A stretch of DNA of 64,000 nt from Arthrobacter sp. RIT-PI-e. Its GTDB lineage: Bacteria > Actinomycetota > Actinomycetes > Actinomycetales > Micrococcaceae. Position 1 is the first letter of the stretch. Every line of letters begins with the position of its first letter. Shown one piece after another: positions 55,390 through 64,000 of this stretch. The notes below the pieces were generated by a model that made no database searches, was not told the DNA's origin, and saw nothing but the letters and a program-made list of their open reading frames with translations. The translations under genes and the position numbers were made by a program. The DNA is taken from positions 54,788-118,787 of the forward strand of contig NZ_LGIU01000051.1 of NCBI RefSeq assembly GCF_001187915.1, in the 5' to 3' direction.

Positions 55390-56793
55390 TCAGTACCGTG
55401 AGGGCGAGTACAGGGTCCCGTCGCCCTCCGGGGCGTCGGCGTCCTCGTCGCGGACGTCCAGCGGCGCGCGCCTGGAATCCTCCTCGGCGCGCAGGGAGCG
55501 GCGGTAGGCGTGGTCCCCCCGGTGCCGGCGCGAACCGGCGGTGATGACCAGCAGGAAGATGGCGAGCGCCGCCACGAAGGTCACGTTGACGGCACCGGGT
55601 TCACCGGTGGCGCGCTCGACGGCGATCCAGCCCAGCCCCCACGAGGTGGCCGCGGCCACCGCCAGCCGGCCGCGGTCCGTGGAGCACACCACGGCGGCGG
55701 TGATCAGGACGGCGACGATCCCGAGGATGGCCCACGTGGTGCCGTGCCAGTCGAAGAGGTCCACCCCGCGGTCCGTCAGCAATGCCGCGGCATTGGCGGC
55801 GGCGGCCACCAGGACCCAGCCCAGGTAGAGGCCCAGGGGGATGTCCACGCACACGCTCTCGGCTCGCGGGCGCTCCGGGATCGCGTTCAGCGTCCGCATG
55901 ATGAACAGCAGCGTGAAGAACAGCAGCAGGATCACCACGAGGCTGAGCACCAGCAGGCCCGCCTGCGCGCTGAGGATCCACGCGAGGTTGAGGATCATGG
56001 ACGCCGCCACGGGCCACCCGAGAGCGCGCTGCCGTCCGCGGGTCCGCTGCGAGGGGAGCCACTGGTACGCCGTGTACGCGACGAGTCCCACGTAGATGAC
56101 GCGCCAGAGGGAGAAGGCGGTGGACGACGGCGCGAGGAGCGTCGCGTCCGGGGCGAAGAGGCCGCCGGCGGCGTCGCGGATGGACGGACCGCCGAACGCA
56201 CCCGCCCCTGCTGCCGAGCCGAGGATGCAGACCACGGCGCAGAGGGTCACCACGCACTGGCGGACGAGGTCAGGGTCCCAGGTGCGGGCGTTGCGCACGG
56301 CTGCGCTGCTCCCGCGTCGCACCGCCCGGCCCGTGGCTCCCGCCAGCACCCCGGCACCGTGTGCGGCCCGCCGGGTCTGCTGTCCCGCGGTCCGGGCGGC
56401 CGAACGCAGCTGCGCCGCCCGTTCCGGGGAGATCCGCCAGGTCGGGGCCCGGCCGTCCGCCGGTTCCTTCCGTCCGGTCGCGGTGTCCTGTCGCCCGGAC
56501 CCCGAGGTGGTGCGCGCCGCTCCGGGTGCGGGCTCGCCGCTCCCGCGGACGGTGGGGGTGCGGCGCGCGGGAGTGGTCCCGGACTTCCCCTGCGCAGCTG
56601 CACCCAAGGACGGACCGGTCGGGGCGTCGTCCCCGCCGGTGGCCGTGCCCGTTGCCGCGGTACGCGGTCGTGCCGCCTTGAGGCGTTCGAGCACGCTGGC
56701 ACTCTCCGTGGATGCGGCAGCCGGTGCGGGGCCGGTCTCCGGGGCGCCGGGGGTGTCGGGAAGCTGCGGTCCCGGGCTATTCGGGGTGCTCAT
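55390..56793 (-). CDS. TspO/tryptophan-rich sensory-like membrane protein with long disordered N-terminus
   Basis: 467 aa. The first about 185 residues are Pro/Thr/Gly/Ala/Arg-rich and disordered. Then come about seven membrane helices, with LLAPSSTAFSLWRVIYVGLV, AYTAYQWLPSQRTRGRQRAL, GWPVAASMILNLAWILSAQA and SVCVDIPLGLYLGWVLVAAA, like the actinobacterial 'tryptophan-rich sensory protein' group related to TspO. The C-terminus is charged. TspO proteins bind porphyrins, but this extended group has no proven ligand. Its start overlaps the end of the DedA-like gene by 17 bases. Confidence 0.75.
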   Translation of the reverse strand: MSTPNSPGPQLPDTPGAPETGPAPAAASTESASVLERLKAARPRTAATGTATGGDDAPTGPSLGAAAQGKSGTTPARRTPTVRGSGEPAPGAARTTSGSGRQDTATGRKEPADGRAPTWRISPERAAQLRSAARTAGQQTRRAAHGAGVLAGATGRAVRRGSSAAVRNARTWDPDLVRQCVVTLCAVVCILGSAAGAGAFGGPSIRDAAGGLFAPDATLLAPSSTAFSLWRVIYVGLVAYTAYQWLPSQRTRGRQRALGWPVAASMILNLAWILSAQAGLLVLSLVVILLLFFTLLFIMRTLNAIPERPRAESVCVDIPLGLYLGWVLVAAAANAAALLTDRGVDLFDWHGTTWAILGIVAVLITAAVVCSTDRGRLAVAAATSWGLGWIAVERATGEPGAVNVTFVAALAIFLLVITAGSRRHRGDHAYRRSLRAEEDSRRAPLDVRDEDADAPEGDGTLYSPSRY

Positions 56794-57391
56794 GGGTTCT
56801 TCTGGCCTTCCGGTGTTTCTTCAGGGCGAGAACGGCCGCTGTGATGACTCCCACCAGCGTACCGACCACCATTCCGAGGAGAGCGCTGACCTCCGGCGGT
56901 AAGCCGGTGGACGCTCCTGCGAGGAAGCCGAGCCCCACCAGCCACGCGGTCCACAGGGCGCCGCCGGCGGCTGCCGCGAGGGCGAACGGGCGCAGGGGCA
57001 ACCCCGCGATGCCCGCGGCGGCGACACTCGCCGTCCGCCCGGCGGGCAGGAACCGGACGGCCACCACAGCCGCGTAGGTGGACGAGTTCCCGGCCTTCGC
57101 GATCGCGTTCCGCAGCCCACGGTGCACGGCCCGGCCCCAGCGGAAGCGGTCCAGGAAATGCGTGAGCTTGTGCCGGAAGAGGAGGAAGACGGCGAGGTCG
57201 CCCACCCAGCTCCCGGCGAGCGCCGTGAGGACCGTCAGCGGGAGCATGCCGGGGCTGTGCGCGGCCAGGGTGCCCGCGCCGATCACGAGGAGCTCCGAGG
57301 GCACCACGGGAACGGCCGCGTCGATGATGATCACCACGAACATCACGGGGAGATACAGCTCAGGGGGGATGTCCGTGCCGAACAGATCCAT
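56777..57391 (-). CDS. DedA/VTT-domain membrane protein
   Basis: 204 aa with about five helices. VTT-domain features include FVVIIIDAAVPVVPSELLVI, GAGTLAAHSPGMLPLTVLTA, GSWVGDLAVFLLFRHKL and VRFLPAGRTASVAAAGIAGL (the conserved R of DedA proteins). DedA proteins are lipid scramblases important for envelope integrity. The start at 57391 (MDLFGTDIPPEL) suits the topology; the 45 upstream open bases are not conserved. Confidence 0.83.
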   Translation of the reverse strand: MDLFGTDIPPELYLPVMFVVIIIDAAVPVVPSELLVIGAGTLAAHSPGMLPLTVLTALAGSWVGDLAVFLLFRHKLTHFLDRFRWGRAVHRGLRNAIAKAGNSSTYAAVVAVRFLPAGRTASVAAAGIAGLPLRPFALAAAAGGALWTAWLVGLGFLAGASTGLPPEVSALLGMVVGTLVGVITAAVLALKKHRKARRTHEHPE

Positions 57392-57522
57392 CCGGTCAAT
57401 GTACCGCGGGGGGACTTGGCTCCGTCCCGCTGCCACCTCCCGGTCCAGGGCGGGCCGGTACCGGCGTCCCGGCGGCCGGTCATCCCCCGGGACGTCCCGT
57501 GTGGAGTCCTACGGGGAGTGAT

Positions 57523-58923
57523 TCACCGAGTGCTGCCCCCCGAGATGGCGACCGGGCTCGTGCCGGTGATCCCCGCCGTCGAGGCGATGACCGGCCGCAG
57601 CTTCCTCTCGAGTGCCTCGTAGAACATGGACAGGGGGAACTCGTCGTCCAACACCTGGTCCGTGAGCCCGCGCGGAGGTCCGGTCACAGGGAGGGCGTCG
57701 GGGCCCTTGGCCCACACGGAGGCCGGGTGCGGGGTGAGCGTCTCCGAGATCAGTGCGTAGGCTGCGAGCCAGTGCGCGGTCTTCGGGCGGTCGATGGAGC
57801 GCCAGTACAGCTGCTCGATCCGCTCGCCCAGGGCCAGGACGACGCCGGCGGCCTCCTCCCAGTCGATCGTGAGTTCGGAGTCGGTCCAGTGGAGCACACG
57901 GTGCTGGTGCATCCAGGCGAACAGGAGCTGACCTCCCAGGCCGTCGTAGTTGCGCACCCGGTTCCCGGTGATGGCGAACCGGAAGATGCGGTCGAAGACG
58001 ACGGCGTACTGCACCAGTTCGGCGTGCCTGCGCGCCTCGGGTGAGGCCTCCTCGTCCCGCTGGATCCGGACCGATTCCCGGAAGGCGGTGAGGTCGCACC
58101 GCAGTTCCTCCAGCGAGTAGAGGAAGAAGGGCATGCGCTGCTTGATCATGAAGGGGTCGAACGGCAGGTCACCGCGCATGTGGGTGCGGTCGTGGATGAG
58201 GTCCCACATGATGAAGGTGTTCTCGGTCAGCTCACGGTCCTCCAGCAGCTCCGCCGCCCTCGCCGGCAGTTCCAGGGAGGTGGTGGCGGCGGCGGCCTGC
58301 AGGACACGACGGAACCGGGCGGCCTCCCGGTCGGCGAAGATGGCGCCCCAGGGGAACGGGGGGGGGGTCCTGACCGCCACGCTCTCGGGGAACAGGACGG
58401 CGGAGTTGGTGTCGTACCCGGGGGTGAAGTCGATGAACCTGACCGGCACGAACAGGGTGTTGGAGTACTGGCCGGCCTCGAGCTCGGCGACGAAATCGGG
58501 CCACACCACCTCGAGGAGCACCGCCTCGACGAACCGGTCGGTGCTGCCGTTCTGCGTGTACATCGGGAAGAGCACCAGGTGCGGCAGGCCGTCGATGCGG
58601 GAGAGCTCGGGGTGGAAGGCCGTCAGCGAGTCCAGGAAGTCCGGGACACCGAAGCCGCCGGACTCCCAGCGGAGCAGGTCGTGGGCCAGGAGCTCCAGGT
58701 AGTCGGCGTCGTGCGGCAGCAGGGCACGGAACTCGTCGAGCGCCGTGACGATGGTCCCCACCTGGGACCGGGCCGTTCCGTGATCGGCGGGGTCCGGGAC
58801 GGAGCCGTCCTTCACCTGGAGGCCCTGCAGCCCGACGGCCGCCGCCTTCAGTGCCGTCCAGGCTGGCAGTGCCCCGAGATCCTCGGCCCGCACCGCCTCG
58901 TCCGTCACCATCGCTGTCGACAT
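57523..58923 (-). CDS. DUF6421 family protein
   Basis: 466 aa, soluble. Conserved blocks are LVLFPMYTQNGSTDRFVEAV, PVRFIDFTPGYDTNSAVLFP, TENTFIMWDLIHDRTHMRGD with His pairs that could bind metal, PFDPFMIKQRMPFFLYSLEE and LRCDLTAFRES. The pattern is that of actinobacterial DUF6421; the function is unknown. The start at 58923 has GGAGGAGG 9 bases upstream; an ATG 24 bases earlier lies before that site. It is transcribed divergently from a LysR-type regulator, which could control it. Confidence 0.82.
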   Translation of the reverse strand: MSTAMVTDEAVRAEDLGALPAWTALKAAAVGLQGLQVKDGSVPDPADHGTARSQVGTIVTALDEFRALLPHDADYLELLAHDLLRWESGGFGVPDFLDSLTAFHPELSRIDGLPHLVLFPMYTQNGSTDRFVEAVLLEVVWPDFVAELEAGQYSNTLFVPVRFIDFTPGYDTNSAVLFPESVAVRTPPPFPWGAIFADREAARFRRVLQAAAATTSLELPARAAELLEDRELTENTFIMWDLIHDRTHMRGDLPFDPFMIKQRMPFFLYSLEELRCDLTAFRESVRIQRDEEASPEARRHAELVQYAVVFDRIFRFAITGNRVRNYDGLGGQLLFAWMHQHRVLHWTDSELTIDWEEAAGVVLALGERIEQLYWRSIDRPKTAHWLAAYALISETLTPHPASVWAKGPDALPVTGPPRGLTDQVLDDEFPLSMFYEALERKLRPVIASTAGITGTSPVAISGGSTR

Positions 58924-59116
58924 GAGAGTTCCTCCTCCGTGGTCCATGTCGACGAACGTAGTGGCTGATGAGTGTTCCTAACAGCGGTTGCCTCCGAGCA
59001 GTAGATGTTCTTATGCTCGGTGCCGGAGGATGCCACCCGACGGCGTGGTCCTCTGGGGGTGGCGGAGGTTCGGCCGTCCCCTCATCCGGAGGGCGGGCGG
59101 AGGAAGGAGGCGGACC

Positions 59117-60074
59117 GTGCTGAACCCGGTGCACCTGCGGACCCTCCTGGAGGTGGTCCGCCACGGCTCCTTCAGCGGGGCCGCCACGATCCTGGGCTAC
59201 ACGCCGTCGGCGGTGTCGCAGCAGATGTCGGCCCTGGAGAGGGACACGGGCGTCACGCTCTTCACCCGGTCGGCGCGCAGCACCGTCCCCCCCGAGGCCG
59301 CCCTGTCGATGTGCCGCCATGCCTCCAAGGTCCTGACCGACATCGAGGCGCTCCTCGCCTCGACCGCCCGCGTGCACACCGGTACCGCCCACGAGCTGCG
59401 CATCGGCATCTTCCCCAGCCTGGCGACCTTCGCCCTCCCGCGCCTGCTCCGCACGCCCGGGTGGCAGCGGCTCGGGATCTCGCTGCACCTCGTGGTGGGG
59501 GAGCCCGCCCACACGATCCAGGGGCTGCGGGCCGGCGGGGACCTCGACCTGGCCCCCGACACCAGGTCGGTCGGGCGGGCCACGCCGGCCGCCCCCGCCC
59601 CCCCGCCAGTGGATCGGGGACGACCACTTCCACGTCGTCCTCCCCTCGAGCTGGGGGATCCGCGACGGTGCGCGGGTCACGGCGGACCAGCTCGCGGACA
59701 TGCCGTGGATCATGCACCACCCCGGGACGGTGGACGCGACGGTGATCGAGCGCCTCTTCGCGAGCTGCAACCTCCACCCGCGGGTCGCTGCCTACTGCGA
59801 CGACTTCAACGCGAGCCTCGAGCTCGCGGCGGCGGGCCTGGGGGCCGCCCTCGTCCCGGAACTCGCCATGGTCAACCGGCCCGACGGCGTCGTGACCCTC
59901 GACGTCCCCGAGATCCGGCTCGCCCGCAGCGTCTTCGCGCTCCGGACGGGCGACGCCGACGACGCCCGGGTCCGGGTGTTCATGGATCAGCTCGCCGACA
60001 TCCTGCGGACCCGGAGCATCGGCCCGGTCCCCGGGGCGGGGGTGTCCCTCACCCGGCGGCGGGGAAACCCGTGA
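59117..60074 (+). pseudogene. LysR-family transcriptional regulator, frameshifted
   Basis: The start is a GTG at 59117 after AGGAAGGAGG. The helix-turn-helix domain is intact: LNPVHLRTLLEVVRHGSFSG, AATILGYTPSAVSQQMSALE, GVTLFTRSARSTVPP. The effector domain begins (ELRIGIFPSLATFALPRLLR) but the frame breaks near 59560-59605, in C-rich sequence with a run of seven C. It resumes in another frame as QWIGDDHFHVVLPSSWGIRD, then MPWIMHHPGTVDATVIERLF and LAAAGLGAALVPELAMVN to a stop at 60072-60074. Removing one C restores a full protein of about 318 aa. It is divergent from DUF6421. The break is a real mutation or a homopolymer sequencing error. Confidence 0.8.
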
Positions 60075-60972
60075 GCGTGAGGCCGGACTCGAAGCGGCGC
60101 GCGGACCCGTCCAGCGGATCGGTGAAGGCGATGCTGTGCGCGAGGAGCTGCAGGGGCACCGCGTAGTCGTCCGGTGCCTGCGCCAGGAGCACGGGGTAGA
60201 AGGGGTCGTTCATGATGCCGAGTCCCAGCGATGCCATGTGCAGCCGGAGCTGGTGCGTCTTCCCGGTGTGCGGCTGCAGCCGGTACAGGCCGTGCTCCCC
60301 GCGCTGCTCCAGCAGGCTCACGGTGGTGTGCGTGTTGGGCGGCCCCTCCACCTCCTGGGCCAGCAGGTAGGTGCGGGACTTCACGATCCTGCTGCGGACC
60401 TCCAGCGGCTCGGTGTCCAGGTGCAGCTCGGGCCGCACGGGCGCCACCGCACGGTACTCCTTGGTGATCCGCCGGTTCTCGAACAGGAGCTGGTACGCGC
60501 CGCGGGTGTCCGGGTCCACCGAGAACATGAGGATGCCGGCGGTCATGCGGTCCAGCCGGTGCATGGGGATCAGGTCCGGGAGATCCAGTTGCACCCGGAG
60601 CCGCACCAGAGCGGACTCCGCCACGTATCTGCCCCCGGGCGTGGTGGGCAGGAAGTGCGGCTTGTCCACCACGAGGAGGTGCTCGTCCCGGTGCAGGACG
60701 GTCAGCTCCACCGGCAGGCGCTCCTCCACCGGCAGCTCCCGGTAGTACCAGACGAAGGTGTGCACCCCGAGCGGCGTGCTCCGGGTCAGCGCCTCACCCC
60801 CGAGCGCCACCACCTCGCCGCGGTCGAAGCGCTCGCCGATGCCCTCGGGGTCCACGTGGTCGAAGCGGTCCAGGATGTACTCGAGGGCGGTCTCCCACGG
60901 GCCCTCCTCCGGGAGCCGGAGCCGCGTGGCGTTGACGCCGTTGCGCACGGGCAGGGGGGACCTCATCGCCAT
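60049..60972 (-). CDS. RluA-family 23S rRNA/tRNA pseudouridine synthase
   Basis: 307 aa. The catalytic Asp is in MHRLDRMTAGILMF (D141), with LLVVDKPHFLPTTPGGRY, ITKEYRAVAP and the C-terminal THQLRLHMASLGLGIMNDPF. The N-terminal about 85 residues form an S4-like or short accessory region. The RNA target cannot be told from sequence. The ATG at 60972 is chosen; one 6 bases downstream (MRSPLPVR) is as likely. Its 3' end overlaps the convergent LysR gene by 26 bases. Confidence 0.9.
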   Translation of the reverse strand: MAMRSPLPVRNGVNATRLRLPEEGPWETALEYILDRFDHVDPEGIGERFDRGEVVALGGEALTRSTPLGVHTFVWYYRELPVEERLPVELTVLHRDEHLLVVDKPHFLPTTPGGRYVAESALVRLRVQLDLPDLIPMHRLDRMTAGILMFSVDPDTRGAYQLLFENRRITKEYRAVAPVRPELHLDTEPLEVRSRIVKSRTYLLAQEVEGPPNTHTTVSLLEQRGEHGLYRLQPHTGKTHQLRLHMASLGLGIMNDPFYPVLLAQAPDDYAVPLQLLAHSIAFTDPLDGSARRFESGLTLTGFPAAG

Positions 60973-61005
60973 CCTGGTGCTTCCCGCCCTGTTCCGTCCA
61001 TCCCG

Positions 61006-61824
61006 TCAGGGTAGTGCCGTTGCCTCGGGTGCTTCCACCCGGGGCTGGCAGTGCGGGCAGTAGTACAGCTCGCGCAGCTCGGTGTCCCGGTCCCCGAGCT
61101 GCTCCAGCGCCACGGGGGTCTTGCAGCGCAGGCACCCACGCTTGGAGCGTCCGTACACCCAGAGGTTGTTGCCGCGCAGCTGCCCGGTGGTGGCCCGGGT
61201 GGTGCGCAGCTTGTTGGCCTCCAGCAGTTTCCTGGACAGCTCCACCATGCGCGGCAGGTTCGGCACCTCACCCACGGGGGTGAGCGGGTGGACGCCGGTG
61301 AGGAAGCAGATCTCGCATCGGTACACGTTGCCGATCCCGGCGAGGTTCCGCTGGTCCAGCAGGGCCAGGCCGATGGGCCGTTCGGGCTGCTCGCGCAGCC
61401 GGCGCAGCGCCTCCTCGGCGTCCCAGTCGGGTCCGAGGAGATCCGGCCCGAGGAAGCCGACGGCGTCGTCCTCCTCGGCACGGGAGATGACCCGGAGGAG
61501 TCCGAGCTCGAAGCCGACCACGACGGCGTCCTCCGTCTCGAGGATGCAGCGTGCCTTGAAGGCGGGTCTGCGCCACTTCTCGCCGTGGGCGTAGACGTGC
61601 CAGAGGCCCTCCATCTTCAGGTGCGAGTGGATGTCCCAGCCGTCCTCGCCCCCGCCGCGGATGAGCAGGTGCTTGCCGCGGGCCACGGCCTCCTGCACGG
61701 TGTCCCCGGTGAAGTCCACGGTGGCGAAGCGCGGTACCCGGACGTCGCAGCGCGTGAGCACCTTGCCCGCCAGGGCGCGGTGCAGATCGCGGGCGGCCCG
61801 CCAGACGGTGTCCCCCTCAGGCAC
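61006..61824 (-). CDS. nei: Fpg/Nei-family DNA glycosylase (endonuclease VIII type)
   Basis: 272 aa, GTG start. The N-terminus MPEGDTVWRAARDLHRAL has Pro2 and Glu3 for catalysis, and GKHLLIRGG contains the beta-clamp lysine. The H2TH region is LALLDQRNLAGIGNVYRCEI and the zinc finger is CLRC...YYCPHC. The MPEGDTV start places it with actinobacterial Nei2-type proteins. It excises oxidised pyrimidines and nicks the strand. The start overlaps the end of the lhr gene by 8 bases, giving a DNA-repair pair. Confidence 0.93.
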   Translation of the reverse strand: MPEGDTVWRAARDLHRALAGKVLTRCDVRVPRFATVDFTGDTVQEAVARGKHLLIRGGGEDGWDIHSHLKMEGLWHVYAHGEKWRRPAFKARCILETEDAVVVGFELGLLRVISRAEEDDAVGFLGPDLLGPDWDAEEALRRLREQPERPIGLALLDQRNLAGIGNVYRCEICFLTGVHPLTPVGEVPNLPRMVELSRKLLEANKLRTTRATTGQLRGNNLWVYGRSKRGCLRCKTPVALEQLGDRDTELRELYYCPHCQPRVEAPEATALP

Positions 61825-64000
61825 GGATCCTCAACCCCTTCGGTGTGGTGTGGAAGCCGGCGTCCGCCAGCGCCCGGCCGATGTCCGTGTCCAGGATCCC
61901 CCCGCCGTTGACCTTCTCCAGCGCCATCTTGTCCGCGGCACCCCGCCGGATCACCGTCACGAGGGCCAGGGCGGCGGCGCGGAGCACGTCCGCGTCCTCC
62001 GTGAACGTGAGCAGGGTCTTCCCGCCGCGCTCCACGTAGAGGGAGAGCGCGCCGTCCACGAGGACCACCAGCGCCCCGGCCTTCCGGCCCGCGCGGTGCC
62101 CGCCGTCGGCCCGCGGCCCGGCGAGGGCCGAGCCGTAGGGGTGCGCCGGGGCCGGGGCGGCCAGGGCCACGGCCTTCGGCGGTGGCCCTCCCCCGCCGAG
62201 GACGTCCTGGGCCGTGGGCAGCTGATTATCGGCGCTGAAGGAGCGCAGGCGGTCCACCGTGGCGGGGGCGGCGGACTGGGCGGCGCCGGGCTGCTCGATG
62301 GAGTCCCCGCGGCGGCCGCGGCCCATCTCCTCGAGCCGCGCCAGCGCCTTGTTCATCAGGCCGAAGCCCCCGGGGATGCCCTCGTTCCCCACGGCTCCGC
62401 GTGTGACCACACCGTAGCGGTCCAGCAGCAGCTCGGCCTGCGCGTGGGCGTGGAGGGTGGTCTCGGCCTCCGTGGCGGGCAGCATGTTCCAGCGCCCGGC
62501 CGCCAGGAGAGGGGTGGGGCGCTGGTAGCCGGCACCGGCGTCGCCCTCGGCGCTCAGGCGCATCGAGGCACCCGTGAGCGACTTCCCCGGAGCCCGGCCC
62601 AGCCGCCCGGTGCGGGAGGTCCGTGCCCGTGCCGGCACGGCCTTCTGCTTGTGGGCGGTCCTGCCGCTCGCGAGCAGCGAGCGCACGGGGGTGAAGGTGT
62701 CGTTGCTGATCCGGCCCGCCCACACGAGGTCCCAGAGGGCGGTGACCACGGCGGCGTCCGGTGCGGGCTCCTGCACGTCGAGGAGGTTGGTGAGCTGCCG
62801 GAGGAAGTACCCCCCGCCGCCGGAGAGCGCGTCGAGCAGCGCGGTGTGCAGGGCGGAGGGCTCGAAGGTCGGGTCGGGGCGCAGCGTCAGGGAGGCGTTC
62901 TCGGCCAGGGGCAGGGCGATCCAGCCGTCGTTCCCGGCGAGCGACCCGGCGCCGGACCACAGCACCTCGCCCGTGGCCGTCAGCTCGTCCAGCATGGCGG
63001 GCGCGTAGTGGGCCACGCGCTGCGCCGGGATCAGCGGTTCCCGGGCGGAGGCCGGGGCCGGCACGCCCGGGAGCTGGTCGATCTCGGTGATCACGCCGTC
63101 CGGGCCGCGCAGGTTCGAGCCGATGTGCTGCCACGCCGGGAGGAACCTGCCGTAGGCGGTCGGGTCCACCGGCTCCACCTCCTGACGGAGGGCTGCGAGG
63201 GAGCGGCGGCGGAGGCGGCGGAGCACCTCGGCGTCGCACCACTCGCTCGAGGCGGGGGGGCGGACCGGGATGGGGCCCGGGGCCGCGCCGGGCCGCGCGG
63301 GGGGGGCGGGCCCCGGGGGGGCCGCGGAGGGGCGGACCACGCCCACCACCACGCGCCCGGCCCCGGCGAGCCGCCGCAGGGCACCGGCGGCGCCGGCGAC
63401 GCCGAGCCCCAGCCGGGAGGCGGCCTCCGCGGCGGTGAAGGGTCCGTGGGTGCGGGCGTAGCGTCCCACGAGGTCGCCGAGCGGATCGGCCACGGGTTCG
63501 ATGAACGCGAGCGGGATGCCCATGGGCAGCGGGACGCCGATCGCGTCGCGGAGCCGGGCGGCGTCCTCCACGGCGGAGACCCGCTCCACGCCTGCGATGT
63601 TCACGACCAGGGCGCGGTTGGACTTCACCAGGGCGGTCACGTGCTGCCGGACCGTCTCCGGCGAGGCACGCCCCGGGTCCGGGGCCTGCGCGGCCTCGCT
63701 CGCGGCGAGCAGTTCCTCGTCCGTGGGGTCGTCCGAGGCGTCGGCGGCGACATCCTCATCGACTTGGGCCCCGGCAGCGTGCCCGGGTCCGGCCGACCGG
63801 TCGCTGCCGTCGATCAGCACGGGCTCGACGAGGGTCGCCGCCGACACGGGGGCAGCGAGGGCCGCGGTCTGCTCCGCGGGCGCCTCGAGCCGCTGGGTGA
63901 TCTCCTCGACGGTGAGCGGGCCGAGCAGCCGCAGCAGGTCCGCGACCCCCTCCAGACCGCGCGCCAGGCGGTCGGGTTTGAGCCGCTGGAGTTCCAGCTC
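61817..64000 (-). CDS. lhr: Lhr-type ATP-dependent helicase, C-terminal part (5' end outside the window)
   Basis: The frame is open from base 64000 to the stop at 61817, about 727 residues of a protein that is usually about 1500. The visible part starts in LKPDRLARGLEGVADLLRLL and contains PFTAAEAASRLGLG, ERVSAVEDAARLRDAIGVPL, YGRFLPAWQHIGSNLRGPDG, WRISNDTFTP-like AGRISNDTFTPVRSLLASG and GRWNMLPATEAETTLHAHAQ, typical of the Lhr C-terminal winged-helix and Lhr-C domains. The helicase motifs lie beyond the edge. A Pro-rich insertion (PSAAPPGPAPPARPGAAPGP) is present near 63300. Known mycobacterial Lhr is a DNA-repair translocase; nei follows with 8-base overlap. Confidence 0.9.
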   Translation of the reverse strand, partial: ELELQRLKPDRLARGLEGVADLLRLLGPLTVEEITQRLEAPAEQTAALAAPVSAATLVEPVLIDGSDRSAGPGHAAGAQVDEDVAADASDDPTDEELLAASEAAQAPDPGRASPETVRQHVTALVKSNRALVVNIAGVERVSAVEDAARLRDAIGVPLPMGIPLAFIEPVADPLGDLVGRYARTHGPFTAAEAASRLGLGVAGAAGALRRLAGAGRVVVGVVRPSAAPPGPAPPARPGAAPGPIPVRPPASSEWCDAEVLRRLRRRSLAALRQEVEPVDPTAYGRFLPAWQHIGSNLRGPDGVITEIDQLPGVPAPASAREPLIPAQRVAHYAPAMLDELTATGEVLWSGAGSLAGNDGWIALPLAENASLTLRPDPTFEPSALHTALLDALSGGGGYFLRQLTNLLDVQEPAPDAAVVTALWDLVWAGRISNDTFTPVRSLLASGRTAHKQKAVPARARTSRTGRLGRAPGKSLTGASMRLSAEGDAGAGYQRPTPLLAAGRWNMLPATEAETTLHAHAQAELLLDRYGVVTRGAVGNEGIPGGFGLMNKALARLEEMGRGRRGDSIEQPGAAQSAAPATVDRLRSFSADNQLPTAQDVLGGGGPPPKAVALAAPAPAHPYGSALAGPRADGGHRAGRKAGALVVLVDGALSLYVERGGKTLLTFTEDADVLRAAALALVTVIRRGAADKMALEKVNGGGILDTDIGRALADAGFHTTPKGLRIRA

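Overview
The window is very GC-rich, gene-dense and looks like chromosomal backbone of a Gram-positive actinobacterium. The family is most likely Micrococcaceae (the Arthrobacter/Kocuria/Citricoccus group); this is inferred from the mix of DUF1206, DUF1990, DUF2236, DUF6421 and LmeA-type genes, a c-di-AMP riboswitch ahead of a LysM/NlpC secreted protein, and many TANNNT promoters sitting 6-7 nt from start codons (leaderless transcripts). No transposase, integrase, CRISPR array, prophage or rRNA was seen. The genus cannot be fixed from the sequence alone.

Layout. 1-9.9 kb is a sulfur/methionine island: sfnG-metY-(CoA-binding protein) and ssuB-ssuA-ssuC-acs, each on the minus strand behind its own SAM riboswitch whose P1 stem overlaps the Shine-Dalgarno. 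Between them lies a LysM-NlpC/P60 gene behind a c-di-AMP riboswitch. 9.9-14 kb holds a DUF1206 membrane protein, a frameshifted DUF1990 gene, a VOC gene remnant, and a secreted coiled-coil protein followed by a class F-like sortase that probably anchors it. 14-17.4 kb is purSQL. 17.6-22.6 kb has an SSI-like protease inhibitor lipoprotein, a conserved 'glycosylase-like' gene and a large secreted subtilase. 22.7-31.6 kb has aspartate kinase, an ABC exporter, recR, dnaX, gluQ and the SRP RNA, then tRNA-Ser(GGA). 31.8-34.4 kb has DUF2236, glutathione peroxidase and a HAD phosphatase.

34.4-40.3 kb is a complete ribose operon (rbsR-rbsA-rbsC-rbsB-rbsK-rbsD) with a strong promoter overlapped by a double palindromic LacI-type operator. 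40.4-42.2 kb is a three-gene envelope-linked cluster (99-aa protein, LytR_C protein, LmeA-like protein). 42.2-49.1 kb has pdxK, tgt, a degenerate NUDIX protein, a two-domain VOC protein, YdeI and GH76 genes. 49.3-55.3 kb has an SDR/acyl-CoA dehydrogenase pair, PEP carboxylase and a quinone reductase. 55.4-64 kb has a TspO-like membrane protein, a DedA-like protein, DUF6421, a frameshifted LysR regulator, an RluA pseudouridine synthase, a Nei-type glycosylase and the C-terminal part of an Lhr helicase.

How genes work together: SfnG and the Ssu-type transporter would feed organosulfur into assimilation, MetY would make homocysteine and acetate, and Acs could recapture the acetate as acetyl-CoA; SAM would shut both operons at translation. 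GluQ and Tgt in one window point to queuosine-type tRNA modification. The sortase and its neighbour form the best candidate for a little-described cell-surface anchoring system here.
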